Assembly: GCA_052401645.1 (NCBI GenBank)
Contig: CP198939.1
Coordinates: forward strand, 868,001 to 932,000
Length of the DNA stretch: 64,000 nucleotides
Source of the DNA: Arsenophonus sp052401645
GTDB lineage: Bacteria > Pseudomonadota > Gammaproteobacteria > Enterobacterales > Enterobacteriaceae
Direction of reading: 5' to 3'
Part shown: positions 49,215 to 63,530 of the stretch, in pieces
Layout: every line of letters starts with the position of its first letter
Numbering within the stretch: the stretch's first letter is position 1
Translations under genes and position numbers: made by a program
The notes under the pieces: model-generated
Told to the model about the DNA's origin: nothing
Database searches by the model: none
The model's input: the letters and a program-made list of their open reading frames with translations, nothing else

Positions 49215-49970
49215 TCAATTTATTGTTTTCCCGACTAACATATAAAGACGAAAAAAATAAATTAATGTGAAAGAGGTAAGTAAGTTATTAAATGTAAAAG
49301 AGATAATATTATTTACAAGGCCTGGTAAAAAACGAAATTGTCCAAGAAATATAGTAAGAAACATTTGTGAAGATAACCAAAATAACAAAATTGATAAAAT
49401 TAGCCACCAATAACGAAATGTTATCTTCCAACTTTGACAAATGGCTTTTAGTGGAGAAATATTTTTTATTGTTATTAAAATAATTGGTGATAATGAAGAT
49501 CCAATAGCTAAAATAATACCTGGTAATATGAATAATATCAATCCAAAATAAATTATAATAGTACAAATAATTGACAATATGAACATATTAGGTAATATAT
49601 TTAATGAAAGTATAAAAGCTTGAAATGCATTAATTTTATTTCCGATACTTAATTCTAATAAATAAGTAATTACTGAAGAAACTAATAATATTAATCCGAT
49701 AAAAATCGTAGTTAATGAGAATAGCGAAATTTTCATAATTATATTTTTTTCTTCATTAGATAGTTGATTTATCCAATTTAAAAGTGAAGTTAAATTGTTT
49801 TGAATTCCAATAGTTTTAACAATAGTTAACATATCATTTATAGGTACTAAAGAGTAATAGAGTATTATAGTAATGGTAGCTGAAATAAATGATAATACAA
49901 AAAGACCAATAAGTTGATTTTTAAAAAAATTAAAACTATCACTGATAAGTGAGTTAGCCGTAACTGACAT
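49215..49970 (-). CDS. yciC: Inner-membrane protein YciC (UPF0259 family)
   Basis: 251 residues (E. coli YciC 247). The biochemical function is not established; the family is linked with YciB and envelope stability. The start MSVTANSLISDSFNFFKNQL matches [20 protein letters not shown]. Six or so hydrophobic segments are seen at about 18-40, 78-105, 126-165 (two), 190-210 and 222-245. Conserved features are the loop with LPNMFIL, the PGII(L/M)AI motif (about 150-156) and the C-terminal FRLYMLVG. An AGGGA ribosome site (complement of 49979-49983) lies eight bases before the ATG. Between TM1 and TM2 the sequence is divergent, as is common in this family. It precedes yciB on the same strand, so the pair may still be co-transcribed. 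Confidence 0.93.
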   Translation of the reverse strand: MSVTANSLISDSFNFFKNQLIGLFVLSFISATITIILYYSLVPINDMLTIVKTIGIQNNLTSLLNWINQLSNEEKNIIMKISLFSLTTIFIGLILLVSSVITYLLELSIGNKINAFQAFILSLNILPNMFILSIICTIIIYFGLILFILPGIILAIGSSLSPIILITIKNISPLKAICQSWKITFRYWWLILSILLFWLSSQMFLTIFLGQFRFLPGLVNNIISFTFNNLLTSFTLIYFFRLYMLVGKTIN

Positions 49971-49978
49971 GAAACTGT

Positions 49979-49983
49979 TCCCT
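49979..49983 (-). promoter_or_regulatory. Ribosome binding site of yciC
   Basis: The minus strand reads AGGGA with eight bases to the ATG, a good Shine-Dalgarno match and spacing in a window where most genes lack one. Confidence 0.7.
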
Positions 49984-52900
49984 ATATCATATAATTTATT
50001 TTCATCATCATATTTTAATTGTAAATTATAACTTATAGTAAATAATGGAAGGTATAATTTTTTATTATAAATGCTATTATTATATCATTAAATTCTATTT
50101 TTTACAAAATACATAAAATTCTAAAAATAAATTTATATTATAAAAACATTAACTATATTAATATAATTAAATATTTCAATTTTATTAATATAATAATAAA
50201 AAATAATATTTATTATTAGTTATAATTGTAAATAGGATCTATAATAATCATTATATTTCAATCAAAGTTAAACATAAATATTATAAATTTTAAGATAATA
50301 TTATATTATTTAAATTATATTAATAGTATTAAGATAAAATTAATAAAATAATATAACTAAATCTTATTTTAAATAATTAAATAATAAATTTTCGTTGATT
50401 TTAAATAATTATACTTATAATATAGTTTTAATTATAATTAAAATAAAAAGAGTAATATTTGATATATATTAATTTTCTATTTATTTTATTTGATAAATAT
50501 AAAAATTGTGATACTATGAATATCATCGTGGCATCATAGTAACATAATTGATTTAAGATATTTTATTATTTCATTATATACTAAGATAACAATTTATTTT
50601 TAATAAAAATTATATTGCATAAATATTAAATAAATATTTAAATATTTATTAATAAAATAATTTTGATAAAATATAAATAAGTTATATATGAATACATTGT
50701 TATTTATAACGAATAAATAATAATTTATTAAAATTAATAATCAATAATCATAAAAATAATTATATCTAGTATTTTACTAGGTAATTTTTAAATATTTTCC
50801 TAATTATTTATCTTAAAATAAATTATTTTATTTTTTATTAAAATAAAAGTTTGTTGATGATAAAATTTTAATTAACTTAAAAATTATTTTTTCTTTCTTT
50901 TATACAAACTACATTATTTTCATATACTATTTGAACTTTGGTTTAAAAATATAATAATCTAAAAAATTATAATATTGATATATTAAATGATTTTATGAAT
51001 TAATCAATAAATTACTAAAAATAATATTAGTTTTATATTTATTTTATTTTAAAGTAAGAATAAATGAATCATCATTATAATGATATATAAAGTAATTTAT
51101 TATAAGAGATGATTATTTGTTCTATAATTATAAAAAATATAAATCTTATGTTAATTACTAACGTCTAGTTATAAAATTACTTTGACTTATGTATTTTATC
51201 ATTATGTATCAAAATATAATTTATATCAAAATACCAATATTGAAAATATAATTTATTAATACAATTATTAAAAAATGATAGTTAATATAAAATAATAAGA
51301 ATTAAAGAATATTTAAATAATATTTTATAATAGCAGTATAAAATATTTTATAGAATAAGATTTGTATTTAATTATATGTAAATTAACTTTATATATCTAT
51401 GAAGCATTAGAACTATTAAGTTATAAAAATAATATTAATATTTAATATAATATCTTTTATTTTAATTAATAAAATTATTAATTTTTGATATATTGATATA
51501 AATAATTTAAAATAATAGATTAAATTAATACTTATTTTATTTTTGTCATTTAAAGTCTTAATTATTGTTAATGATTTTAGATCATATTTATTTTGTTATA
51601 TTTTAAAATAGAATATAAAAATAAATTACTGATCTAAGATCACTAATAAATTAATAATTAGTAATTGTTATTTTTTTATTTTTATATCAGATATTAAAAT
51701 CTAATTAAATTATATTTTTAGATTTTAAAATTATAAGAATATTCCTATCATAATGTAATATTTTTTAAATATAGTAAAACTCTATAATTAATAATGAATA
51801 AATAATCAATGTATGTAATTATACCTAATAAGTTATGTTATTATTTTATTTAATAGGAATTCATTTAAAATAATATAGAAAAAAATTAATTTTATATTTT
51901 TTGATTTATGAATATATCTACTTTAATAGTAGATCATATATTATATCGTAAGCTAATTATTTTTTTAACTATATACTTTAGAAAGTTACTGTTAATATCT
52001 AACATAGATATTAACAAAAATAAATTAGATATATATTTTCTTAAGTTTATTATAATAAATAAATTGATACTATAATATAATTATTAATTATATACATAAA
52101 ATAATATAATTTTAGAAAAAATCTCTATTTATTTTAAATTTATATTTTAATTTCTATAAATTATTGCGTATTAAAACACTCTATATAAGGGTTTTAAATA
52201 TATAGAAATGGATGTAGAAAAGGTATGTAGATGGATAATTATATATTAGAAATGATGATTTAATATTTAATAATTATTAAATAATGTAATTTATTACATG
52301 TATTAAATAGATTATTAGGTTTTTATTGTAAATATATTTAAAAATAGTTTAAGTTATTATTTATCATCAATAACTTAATATACTCATATTTTATATAAAA
52401 AACTTCTGATAATTAGTATTATATATTTTCATTTATATATTATGTATGATATTTTAAGTTGTAATAAAGTAAAATACATATCTTAAGGACATAAGCATAT
52501 ACATTAGTCATCTTTTATATTTTTTAAAAATATTAGGATTATTCTATAATAAATATTTATATATAATAACTTTATGATATTTTATAATAATGATGAATAA
52601 CTTAAAAAGAATAATAATATACTTTATATATGTGTTTTCTTTTTATAAATGGTAAGTTATGATGATAATAATCTATAAATAAATCCTATAAATTTTATTA
52701 TTTTAAATTTCTTTATATATTTTATATTTGAATGTAATAAATAAATCATATCTTTTATCTTTAATCATCATATCAAATAAAAATTTATTAATCATTTTAA
52801 AGCTAATATTCAATATTATGACTTATATTTTTAAATTAGTTTAAAATTGCTATATATTATATCTTAAATTATATCAATATAATAATATATTATATTTTAT

Positions 52901-55900
52901 TTTAATCTAAAATTATTTAAAAATATACATATTTTGTTATAATTTTTATTTCTTTCACTTATCTTGATATCAGCTACAATTAATGATAATTATTTATATA
53001 ACTTATAGTAATATTATTTGTTTTCTATTTTATTAAAATATTTATTTTCATTAAACTAATAAACATTATTCATAATTATCTATAAAAAGACGAATTTTAC
53101 TCTTAAAGTATGTAATAACCATGCTTAGCTTAATACTGTGTAGATTAACTTTTTAGATTATTTGTTTTTTATTCATTTTTGGATATTTTTTATATATTAA
53201 GGATTACTGGAAATAAAAATATATTCATATAATATATTTTTAATAAAATATATAAATATTATTTAAAAAAAAATAAATTTCTTCTATATCTTTTATTATC
53301 TTAATTAAGATATTTATATATATTTTTTGGATATTCAATTTTTCATATAAAATATAATACTATGCGTTATTAGTTATGAACTTTAAATTAGTATAATTAA
53401 TAACCTATTTTATTTATATCAACTAATAAAATAGAATAAATCATTCATAATCGAACTATAAATGTGGTTATTTTAGTATTAATAAGTTTTATTATTATAT
53501 TTTGTTTTAATAAAAAAATCTTTTTATGAAGACACGAAATATATGATATAATAAATATGAATTTTCTTTTAAGTAATATTATTATCCTTTAATAATAAAA
53601 TTAATAGAAAGTAGATATATCATTCATATCTTGTTTAATCAAGATAGTTTATCAATGATTAAATTTTATACGTATTTCAATATTAAATAAGTTATATTCA
53701 TATTAAATTAATATGAATATCTAAAAATATATAGATATAACTATATTTATCTCTTGATATTCTTATTTTATTTTCATTAGTATATTCAAAATGATAATTT
53801 TATGATGTTTGGTATTATTTAAGTAAAATATTTTACTTGTTTATCAGTTTTATTAATTAGTGGATTTTTAAAAATATTTTAAATAATTAATATTTTAAAT
53901 TTAATTTGATAAATTATTAATTTTTTATATATTATGAATACAAATAATTCTGCAACTTATTAAAAAATAATTTATAGTTTATGTTAAATTTTTATATAAA
54001 AAATTCTATATTTAAATAATAGAATTAAAGTTAAGATTTATATCTTTTTAATATAGTTATTTATTGATAGTTATTTCACATTGAATTAATTAATATTATT
54101 ATTAAAATAATTATCTATTAATTTAGATTAATTAAGGATTTAATTAATGTTATTTTTTATATTTTTGAAGTAATAACAATTAATATTTTAAATTTAGTTA
54201 TTATTTTAATAATAATTACTATTTAATCAAATTTATAATTTGATAATAAAAATATAGTTATTGAGATAATAAGAACTATTTTATAGTTATTTAACTAAAT
54301 ACTAAATAAACTAAATTTATAATTAAATTTTAATAATTAATAAATATAGTTGATATTATAACATCAAAATAATTAATAATATATATACTATATTATTAAT
54401 TATTTTTATTTTTATATCATTATCTACTTTATTTTTTTATTAAAAAGATAAAAAACATTATAAATTATAATAAATTTATAAGTATTTTATATCTTTTAGT
54501 AAGAGAGATTAAAAGATTTAGCTATCTAAAATAATGATTAGTTTATGAATAATAAAAATTAAATCTTTATTTTAATCTATTATTGATTTTTGATTAAAAA
54601 ATATCAATCTATTTGATTAGTTAATTAGTTTTGTTTATGATATATCATCAACACTGAATTTTTTAATAAATAATATTTTAAAATTAATTAAAATGTATAA
54701 ATTGATTATGTAAAGTAAATTAATTTAGAAAATACTAATATGTTAATTATTGATTAATACAATGTATATCTAAGTTTTATCATTTATTTTATCAATTTTA
54801 TTGATAATTTATATTTATATAATAAATGTTTATCTATTAATTTATTTACTAATATTATGAAAGATTAATGAATTTTTCATCTAATATTATAACATAATAT
54901 AAAAAAGATATACTAAATTTATATAAAACTTCTTAAATAACTTTTATTATTGCATAATAATAAAAGTTATTACTAACTTAGTATAAAAAATTAAAAAATA
55001 TTATGAAATATTTTTTTCTTAATTAATTATTTATTATTTTAAAGTTTCATAAATTGGTAATTTTTAATAATTATTTCAAAATTAAAATAATTATAAATAG
55101 CATCTTTTATACTGAAATTTTTATATCTTAAGAAATTCAAGATTTTTTTTTGAAAAAATGGCATAAAATAAAGTTTTCTTATTTTTATTTATGTAATTTA
55201 AATTAAAATTATTAATTTTTTTATTTAATTTTCTATACAGTTAAAGATTATAGTCTATTTAATAGTAATTTTTATAAAAACATATATACTCACATTAATA
55301 AAATTTATTATTATTTTTACAGTAATTAACCTACTGATAAGTTTATATTAATATAAATGAATAACCTATAGAAAAAACGGCATTTATTTTTTAATATAAT
55401 TATTGATTATTATAAAATGAAATAATATTTGTAACATAATTATTTATTAATCGCACCGACTGACTTTAGATGATTTTATTATAACGTGATAATAAATTAA
55501 TAGTTTTTATAAATAAACTAGATAATTAATTTAAAAAAAACAGATTGTTAAATTATTTTTTTAGAAGATTGATAAATAATAAAAAAATTTTACAATGATT
55601 TAATTTTAAATACTTAGTAAATCAATTTAATAAAATTCTTTATTTTTTAGATTGTATAAAATATATTTATTTAAAATGTATTAATTATAATATTTATTAA
55701 AATATATAAATTGTTTATATATGTATTATAAGCATTAATAAATAAAATTTATTACTTTGTGAAAGTAGCTAGAAAATTAAAATATTTAAAAAATTTTAAG
55801 TTTAATTGGATATATATTTTGATATAATATAATCTTTATTATTTTAAACTTTGAATAAAAAAATATATTCTAATTTTAGTTATAAAACATATAAAATAGA

Positions 55901-58900
55901 ATTAGTTTTAAATAATATAGATTATGTTTTGTTAAATAAGATAAGTAAAATATTAAATATTTTAAAAAAATTATAAATTTACTAAAATTAAGTCATATAT
56001 AATATTTTGATTTTTTTAGTAAAAGTGTACTTTTTTATATAAAATTAATTTTTAATAAAAATTAATTTTTAACAGATTTTTATTAATTATAAAATATCAT
56101 ACCATTCATTTAATTTATCATCAAATATTAATAATTAAATTATCAGCATTTTCCATTAAAAATAAAAAATGGAAAGAGTATGTGCAATTAAAAATTAGTT
56201 AATTTGTTAAATAACAAAAGATAAGTTAGTTATTATATATAAATTAAGTATTATTTATAATGTTTGATTTTTTAATGAATAATACTTTTTAGTATAAGTT
56301 TAAATAATTGGATGCTTATCAAGAATAGTATTAATTACTATAATTTCTTAAAGTTTTGATAGAATGAATTAAAGATATAATTAAAATCAATTTTTTAATT
56401 TTATTAAATTATAAAGTATTATTACAATAGATATAATTTTTAAAATTATTATCAAGATATTTTATTTAACCTCAAAAATTAGTAATAAGATGTAACTCTA
56501 TAATTCAATATTCTTAAATTAATTTTTAATTTTATAAATATATAGATAATAAATGTTACTATTTAGTAACATAATATAAATTAACTTATTTCCATAATTT
56601 TACTAAATATTATTATTTCATTGATAACTATATATATTTAAATTTATTATTCATATGATATTCATAAAAAAATAGATTCTAATTTAACATTATACCACAA
56701 TAGACTTTAATGGTAGTAATATCTCTTTAAATATAAAATTATAAAAATAATGGTATGAAAATATTTATTTACAAGAAAAAAATCAAATTTTTATATATTA
56801 GTTTCTTCAATTCTTAATTTTGATGATTGAAAAAAATAAAAGATAAATTATACAAACTTGATTTTTAAGTATATCGGTTAAACTATTAACAACTTATAAC
56901 TTATTAATTTACTGATAAATATATAATAAATATAAATTAATAATTAATTTATAATTAAATTTTAAAAATAAGATATAATAAAATATAAATAATGATTAAT
57001 TTAAGTTATATGATAAATAATATTATATATATCTAGTTTAATATATTCACTAAATTAATTTTATCTAAAGAAAATTAAGATAATATATCTATAATTAGTT
57101 TTTTAAATCAATTTTCAACCTTATTTAAGTTTTATCAGTTAAATAAGAATCTATCAATAATAATTAATTATATTTTTTAAAATTTCAAAGGTTAAGTTAT
57201 ATTTAATTTAATAATTTTAAGTTCATTTTTTTTAATTAGTTATTAAGAAAATAATATATATTAATAAATAAATTAAATTCTTATTTTTTATATATAAGAA
57301 TAAACGTAAAAGAAATATAATTTTATATCATAAAAACCTTTAGAGGTATGTTATTTATATTGTTATATTCAGTATCATAAATTTACATAAAGATATTACT
57401 TAAAATATATATTATATATTTTAAATTTTTCAGTGATTAAACTTTATTCTTTATTTTTTTATCCACTTCTATTTATATAAAAAATAGTTATCTTATTTCC
57501 TGTTTATAGAAATAAATCATATTTTATATGATAATAATTATTGTTTCTTTAATATATGAATAATTTAATTAAAATATTTAGTTTTATAAATAATAAATTG
57601 TCAATTAGTTATTTTATAAAATAAATATATTAGTAAAAGAGTAATTACTCATAGTTTTATATTAAAATATAATAAAAGTATTTAAGAAACTTTTTCTATC
57701 AATAGAAACTAATTTCTATTTTATTCATAATGATTTTTATTTAAAATCGAATCAATCAAAAAAAATAATTAGCTATAAAATATAATAAAACAACTATACT
57801 TTTTACTATTTATTATTTTAATTTTAATTTTAAATTAATATAAATAAAATATTCATAAGTAATACTATAATATAAACTTCTATTATAAATTAAAATTATT
57901 TTATTGATTAATACAGATATTGTAAAAGAGAAATTTATTATTATATAAACTAAAAATCAATAACTAATAATATTTATTATTCTTTTTTTAAAACTAAAAA
58001 CTTAATATTTAATATATACATATGAATATTTTAACTTTAAATATTAAAATATATATAATAAATTAATTTTAAAAGGTATTAATTGTATATTTTATTGATT
58101 TATAAAGATAATAGGAATTGTTTTTATTTAAAATTAAATTAATATAAATATATTCTTTATCTTTGATGAGTTTTAAATAAATAATATAATATTAAGATAA
58201 ATGATAAAAATTAAATGATATGAATATATAATTTTTCATATAAAAATAGAGTTATAAATAATTATAATTTATAAATATTTTTATTTTAATAAATAAAGCA
58301 TAAAGTATAAATACTTAATGATCTATATCAATATGCAAATAATGATTTTGAAAAAAATTATTTTTAAATAAAAGATGAATATTATTTTATTTTACTTATA
58401 TTAAAAACCAACGATAAAAAATTTTTACAAAATAGATTTTGTTAGTGTGAAAATACCATTTATAAAATAAAACATAATAAAATAACTTATTTATATTATC
58501 ATAAATAGAACATCAAAGTCATTTTTAAAGCAATAAAGGTTATTACAAGAAATAATATTAAATATTATATTTAAAAATCAATGATAATTTATTAAAACGA
58601 TTAAATAATAATTAACATGATTTTTTATACTATATTTACTTGTATAAAGACTTAAAAAATAAAATAATAAAAGTTTAATAATATTTATTTGCTTATATTT
58701 TTTATCCTAACTACTTATAAAAGAGATTCTCTCTATTATAGAATATTGATCTCTTTTAACAAGTTTATTGATATAACTAAATAGTAGTTACTTTTTATTT
58801 GGATATTTATTTGAACAATTATTTAATTTTTTAAGCATAATTTTATAAAAAATTAAATATTTTTATATATTTATATTAAAATTAGAAATTTTAAACTGAT

Positions 58901-61263
58901 TGTTATTTAAATATCGCATTAATTATTTAATAAGATTTCATTAAAAAGTATTTAAAAATGAAATATTTTATTGAATAATAAAAAAATAAGTTTATTATTT
59001 TTGTTTTAATATTATTAATTATATTTTACTAATTGTTAATAATAAATTACTAAAATAAATAATCTATTTATAGAATATAATTGTATTAACATAATTAATA
59101 AATTTTTAAAATTAATTATTTATTTTTTTATAAATAAAAAAAATAAAAGCATATTATTAACATATATCCAAGTTTTAAACTATTTTTAATTATTATTTTT
59201 TTTTAAAATAAAAAGATTGATTTTATTAAAATTAATTATTAATTAGCATAAAAGCTTATTGTTTTAATTCATCAATAGATATATGATATTCATATATATT
59301 TTATTGTGTATTTTTATTATCAATAAAATTAAAAAATATTTTTATTAATTAATATATTTTTATATTTAATAATAAAATAACTTATTTAATTAAGTATTCA
59401 CAAAAATACTTTAATAATGGTAAAATACCTATATAATTTTTATTTCCATATATTATAGTATATTATACTATAATATTTTTAATTAATTGTAGTAATTAAA
59501 TTAAATCAATAAAACTAATAGTAATAAGTAATATGTTATAAATTATAATTTTTATAATTATTAATAATAAAATGATGATAAAATATTACCTGAAGACAAT
59601 CAGAAGCTATTTTTTATTTATAACCAACATAATGATATAAAAGGTTGAGACGTATATCAATATCAACTTATTAGAATTAATAATTATAGCATAATATATT
59701 ACAAACGATATATTAGTAATTGATTATTATAATTCTATTAATAAAATTAATACTATTAATGAAAATAAGATGTTTATAAAAATAGTAAATTATTAATATT
59801 AATTTCTATTACTTAAAGTTTTTAACTTTTTTTTTAAAAAAAAATTTAAATTTATATTTTATATTTAAATATTTTTTATTTAATCAATATTGATTGAATA
59901 AAATTTATAAAATAAAAACTATAAGTTTTAAATTTTTAATAAATTGATAATACTAATATTAATAAATGATATTAGATTTTTATCGTATAAATAATAAGTA
60001 ACATATAATTATTTTCTTATTATACAATAGATTATAGTATATGTAAAATTTATTAACAATTTTTTTTAAAAAACATAATATAAATAGTTTATATTTTATT
60101 CATTAGTAATTATATTAATGAAGTTATTGAAGTGATTAAACAATATTTAGGAATTATCTTTTTTATTTACTCTAATTATTGTATTTTTTATAAAATAAAA
60201 TATTAATTTATATTATAGTTTATAATTTTAATAAAATAATTAAATTTTAAAATTATTAAATATTAATAATTATAATAAATAAAAATAAAATAATTAAATA
60301 TATTATATAATATATATTTTTTTATAGCTTTTAATTTTAATTGTTCTATTTATTTTTATCTGTATTATAAAGATAATTAACATTCCTGCTTATAACTGAT
60401 ATTCTAATTTACTAAATATGATAATTAAATATGTTTTTTGTTAAAAACTTAAATAATATATAGTAAAATTTTTATTTATGTTCATAATTTAATCTTTAAA
60501 TATAATTTATATAAATATAGTTTTTATATAATAAAAGAAATTTTCTTATTATATAATTTTCATATTATAAACAAAATAAGAAACTTTGTTTATTTAATAA
60601 AATATTAGATAATTAAATAATAAAAATAATTTTAAATAAATTATTTAATTTATTCTTATTATCTAATTAAATATAAACTAAATAATTAAAATGTCGTCTA
60701 TATAAATCTTTTATAAAAAATAAAATTCTTTTATATAATTTTATGATATTTTATGCTGATCTATTCATATATTTCATAAAAAGTCCACTTAGAAAGTTTA
60801 AATTTAAAATCATATAAATAGTATATTACAAATATATGATGAATATATTTTATATGAAAATATCGAATGACGTTGGATTTTAAATAAAGGATAAAATATT
60901 ATAATAGTATATTTAGTTGGCAAATCGATTATAAAAAAATAAGGAAATCAGAAAAGACTTATTTTCGATTAAATTATTCTTAATAACTAATTATTTTTAA
61001 ATAATACTAAGCAAAATAGATAAAAAATTTAATTAACTTACAAAGTATTTTATAAAATTATTTAAGTAAAATAATCATTATAATAAATTTAATGGAAAGT
61101 ATATAAAAATATTATTTTTTGTTAAATTTATAAAAATATGAAATAAAATGATTTTAGTAAAAAATTACTAATTAATAAAATAAAATTGTATATTATGATA
61201 ATATTTTTTTTGGTTATTTTTATGATTATATAGCCAGTAAAATAAATATAATGGATTTATATT
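49984..61263. other. 11.3-kb gene-free desert in the ompW-trp-yciO interval
   Basis: By E. coli order this interval would hold ompW, yciE-G, the trp operon, rnm (trpH), yciO and yciQ. I could read none of them. More mixed patches, possibly worn coding DNA, occur at 53,090-53,220, 59,580-59,690 and 60,860-60,970. An 8-bp dyad TACTATGA/TCATAGTA at 50,512-50,541 encloses a less A+T-rich centre and looks operator-like. No tRNA or rRNA was seen. Confidence 0.6.
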
Positions 61264-62076
61264 ATGAACATTAAAAAACAGAAAAGTGAAAAGTTACAAA
61301 AAGTGCTAGCTCGTTCTGGATATGGTTCGCGTAGAGAAATAGAAGTTTTTATTCAGTTAGGAAAGATAAGTGTTAATGGTCAATTAGCAACGTTAGGTGA
61401 CCGTATAGAAGTTAAACCTAATACTAAAATTCGATTAAACGGTAATCTTTTAAAGATTAAAGAAACAGGAAAAGAAGTTTGTCTTATATTAGCTTATTAT
61501 AAGCGAGAAGGAGAACTATGTACTCGTAATGATCTAAAAGGTCGTTCAACTGTGTTTGATTTCTTACCAAAATTAATAACTTCTCGTTGGATTTCTATAG
61601 GTCGATTAGATATAAATACTTCTGGTTTATTATTATTTACTACAGATGGAGAATTAGCTAATCGTTTAATGCATCCTAGTCATGAGATTGAGAGAGAGTA
61701 TCTAGTGCGTATTTTTGGTGAAATTAATGATACAAAAATTAATTTTTTAACAAAAAGTATTCAATTAGAAGACGGTAAATCTAATTTTAAAACTTTTATA
61801 TTTCGAGGTGGTGAAGGTGTGAATCGGTGGTTTAATGTTATCTTAACTGATGGCCGTAATCGCGAAGTAAGACGTTTATTTAGAGCTGTAGACATACAAA
61901 TAAGTCGACTTATTTGTGTTCGTTATGGTAATATTTTTTTACCTAAAAGATTACCTAGGGGTGATTGGATTGAATTAAGTTTAGCACAAAAAAACTATTT
62001 ATATAAACTAGTTGATCTTGATAATACAAGACTTGATGAATTTTTAAATAAAAAAAATAGATATTACATTAAATAA
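61264..62076 (+). CDS. rluB: 23S rRNA pseudouridine(2605) synthase RluB
   Basis: 270 residues. RluB converts U2605 of 23S rRNA to pseudouridine. An S4-type RNA-binding domain (about 8-65, KLQKVLARSGYGSRREIE) precedes the RsuA-family catalytic domain. The catalytic aspartate is Asp116 in GRLDINTSGLLLFTTDGELANRL, and EGRNREVRRL-type motif II appears as DGRNREVRRLF (197-206). The E. coli protein is about 291 aa; this one ends after a shortened tail and lacks most of the Arg/Lys-rich C-terminal extension, which is dispensable-looking and variable in the family. The start MNIKKQKSEKLQKV adds a few residues to E. coli MSEKLQKV; the alternatives are not better. The ribosome site is weak. It lies upstream of sohB as in E. 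coli, with btuR and yciK missing between them. Confidence 0.96.
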   Translation: MNIKKQKSEKLQKVLARSGYGSRREIEVFIQLGKISVNGQLATLGDRIEVKPNTKIRLNGNLLKIKETGKEVCLILAYYKREGELCTRNDLKGRSTVFDFLPKLITSRWISIGRLDINTSGLLLFTTDGELANRLMHPSHEIEREYLVRIFGEINDTKINFLTKSIQLEDGKSNFKTFIFRGGEGVNRWFNVILTDGRNREVRRLFRAVDIQISRLICVRYGNIFLPKRLPRGDWIELSLAQKNYLYKLVDLDNTRLDEFLNKKNRYYIK

Positions 62077-63530
62077 AACAATATTCGTTTGGATTTATAA
62101 GGCGATAAACATAAATTTTAATTATTTTATATAATAAATAAATGAGTAACTAAAATTTTTTAAATAAAGTATTATATTTTCATTTAAGTTTTAATTCATA
62201 TAAAATATAAAAAGAAAAATTTTATTTATTAAAATTTTAATATAAATCCATTTAATTTTAAATAAAAAACAATTAAATAATTTTATTAAAATAAATATTT
62301 TTATTAAAAAACTTATTTATTTTTAATATTAATATAATCAATGAAATAACAATAATTTTTATCATTAATAATGATAATTAAGATAATAAATAACATATAT
62401 TAACTATTTTACTTAAATTAATATTTTTAAATTATCAATATCAAAAATTATTATTTTAGTTTTATTTTATTTTTTTAAAATTATTGATATTTTAAAATAT
62501 CAATAAGATATAAAGATAAAAATAAAATCTAGTAAATTAATATAATTATATTTGTAATATAGAAAATTTATAGAATTTTATATTTATTTTATAATAGAAT
62601 TATCATAATAAATGTTATAATTTTATTAATCAAATAAATATAAATTTTAATTGTTTGTTATTAAAGTAACAATCATAAAGTAATTATAAAGTTAGTTAAT
62701 AGCTAATGATTTTATAATTAGTTATATTGTTTATTTATTAATTTTTTACTATTATATATATTTATGTAATAAAATTAAATTTCGATATAAAATTTATAAT
62801 TAAATTAAATATTTGATTTTATTAAATTAATTAATAATATCATTTTATTTTTATAGTAAAATACTTATATAATTTTTATAATCGATTAGTTCATAAACAT
62901 TATCTACTATTTAATAGAGATAATGTTAGTTTTTTGTTTTGTATTATTCTTTTTATAGACTAAATATACTAATTTGTAAATAAGTATATTTAGTCTAATC
63001 TAAAATAATATCTAGATTAAATTTTTTATTATTAATCTAGAAATATGTTAAGTATTAATCTATTTAATAATACGGTATATTTGACATATCAATATCTTAA
63101 AGTTTTAAATATCAAAATAACTTTATGTTTTATTTTATAAATAAAAATGATAAAGAATCATATATATTAAAAATATTTTTATATAAAGATATCATTAAAA
63201 TGATAATAATATTATTAATGTTAGTTATTAATTCAAATATTAAGATAGTAATTTAAAAAAACATTATTAAATTAATGATATAAATATAAACTGAAAATAA
63301 CAAAATCATTATTAAAATTAGTTTATACTGAATTTTATTTTAAATTTTAGTTATTTTGATAATTAGAATAAGATTTTTAATATAATTTAAATGAGTTAGT
63401 ATAATCTCTTATCTAATGTTAGACTATCATATCATTAATAAATTTTAATTATTAAAATTTATTAATGATAGTTATAAGCACTTTATCAAATTTTTAATTA
63501 CAGTATATATTATTATTCATTTTCTGTAAA
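62077..63530. other. Gene-free region between rluB and sohB
   Basis: E. coli has btuR (plus) and yciK (minus) here; their combined size (about 1.35 kb) is near the gap size, but no fragment of either could be read. A dyad at 62,960-62,997 (TAGACTAAATATAC then GTATATTTAGTCTA) is the clearest structure. Possible promoter sequence for sohB was not resolved. Confidence 0.6.

Noticed and set aside
49309..49566. An 85-codon open frame within yciC on the same strand but another frame
   Set aside because: It lies entirely inside the conserved yciC frame and has no independent similarity or ribosome site.
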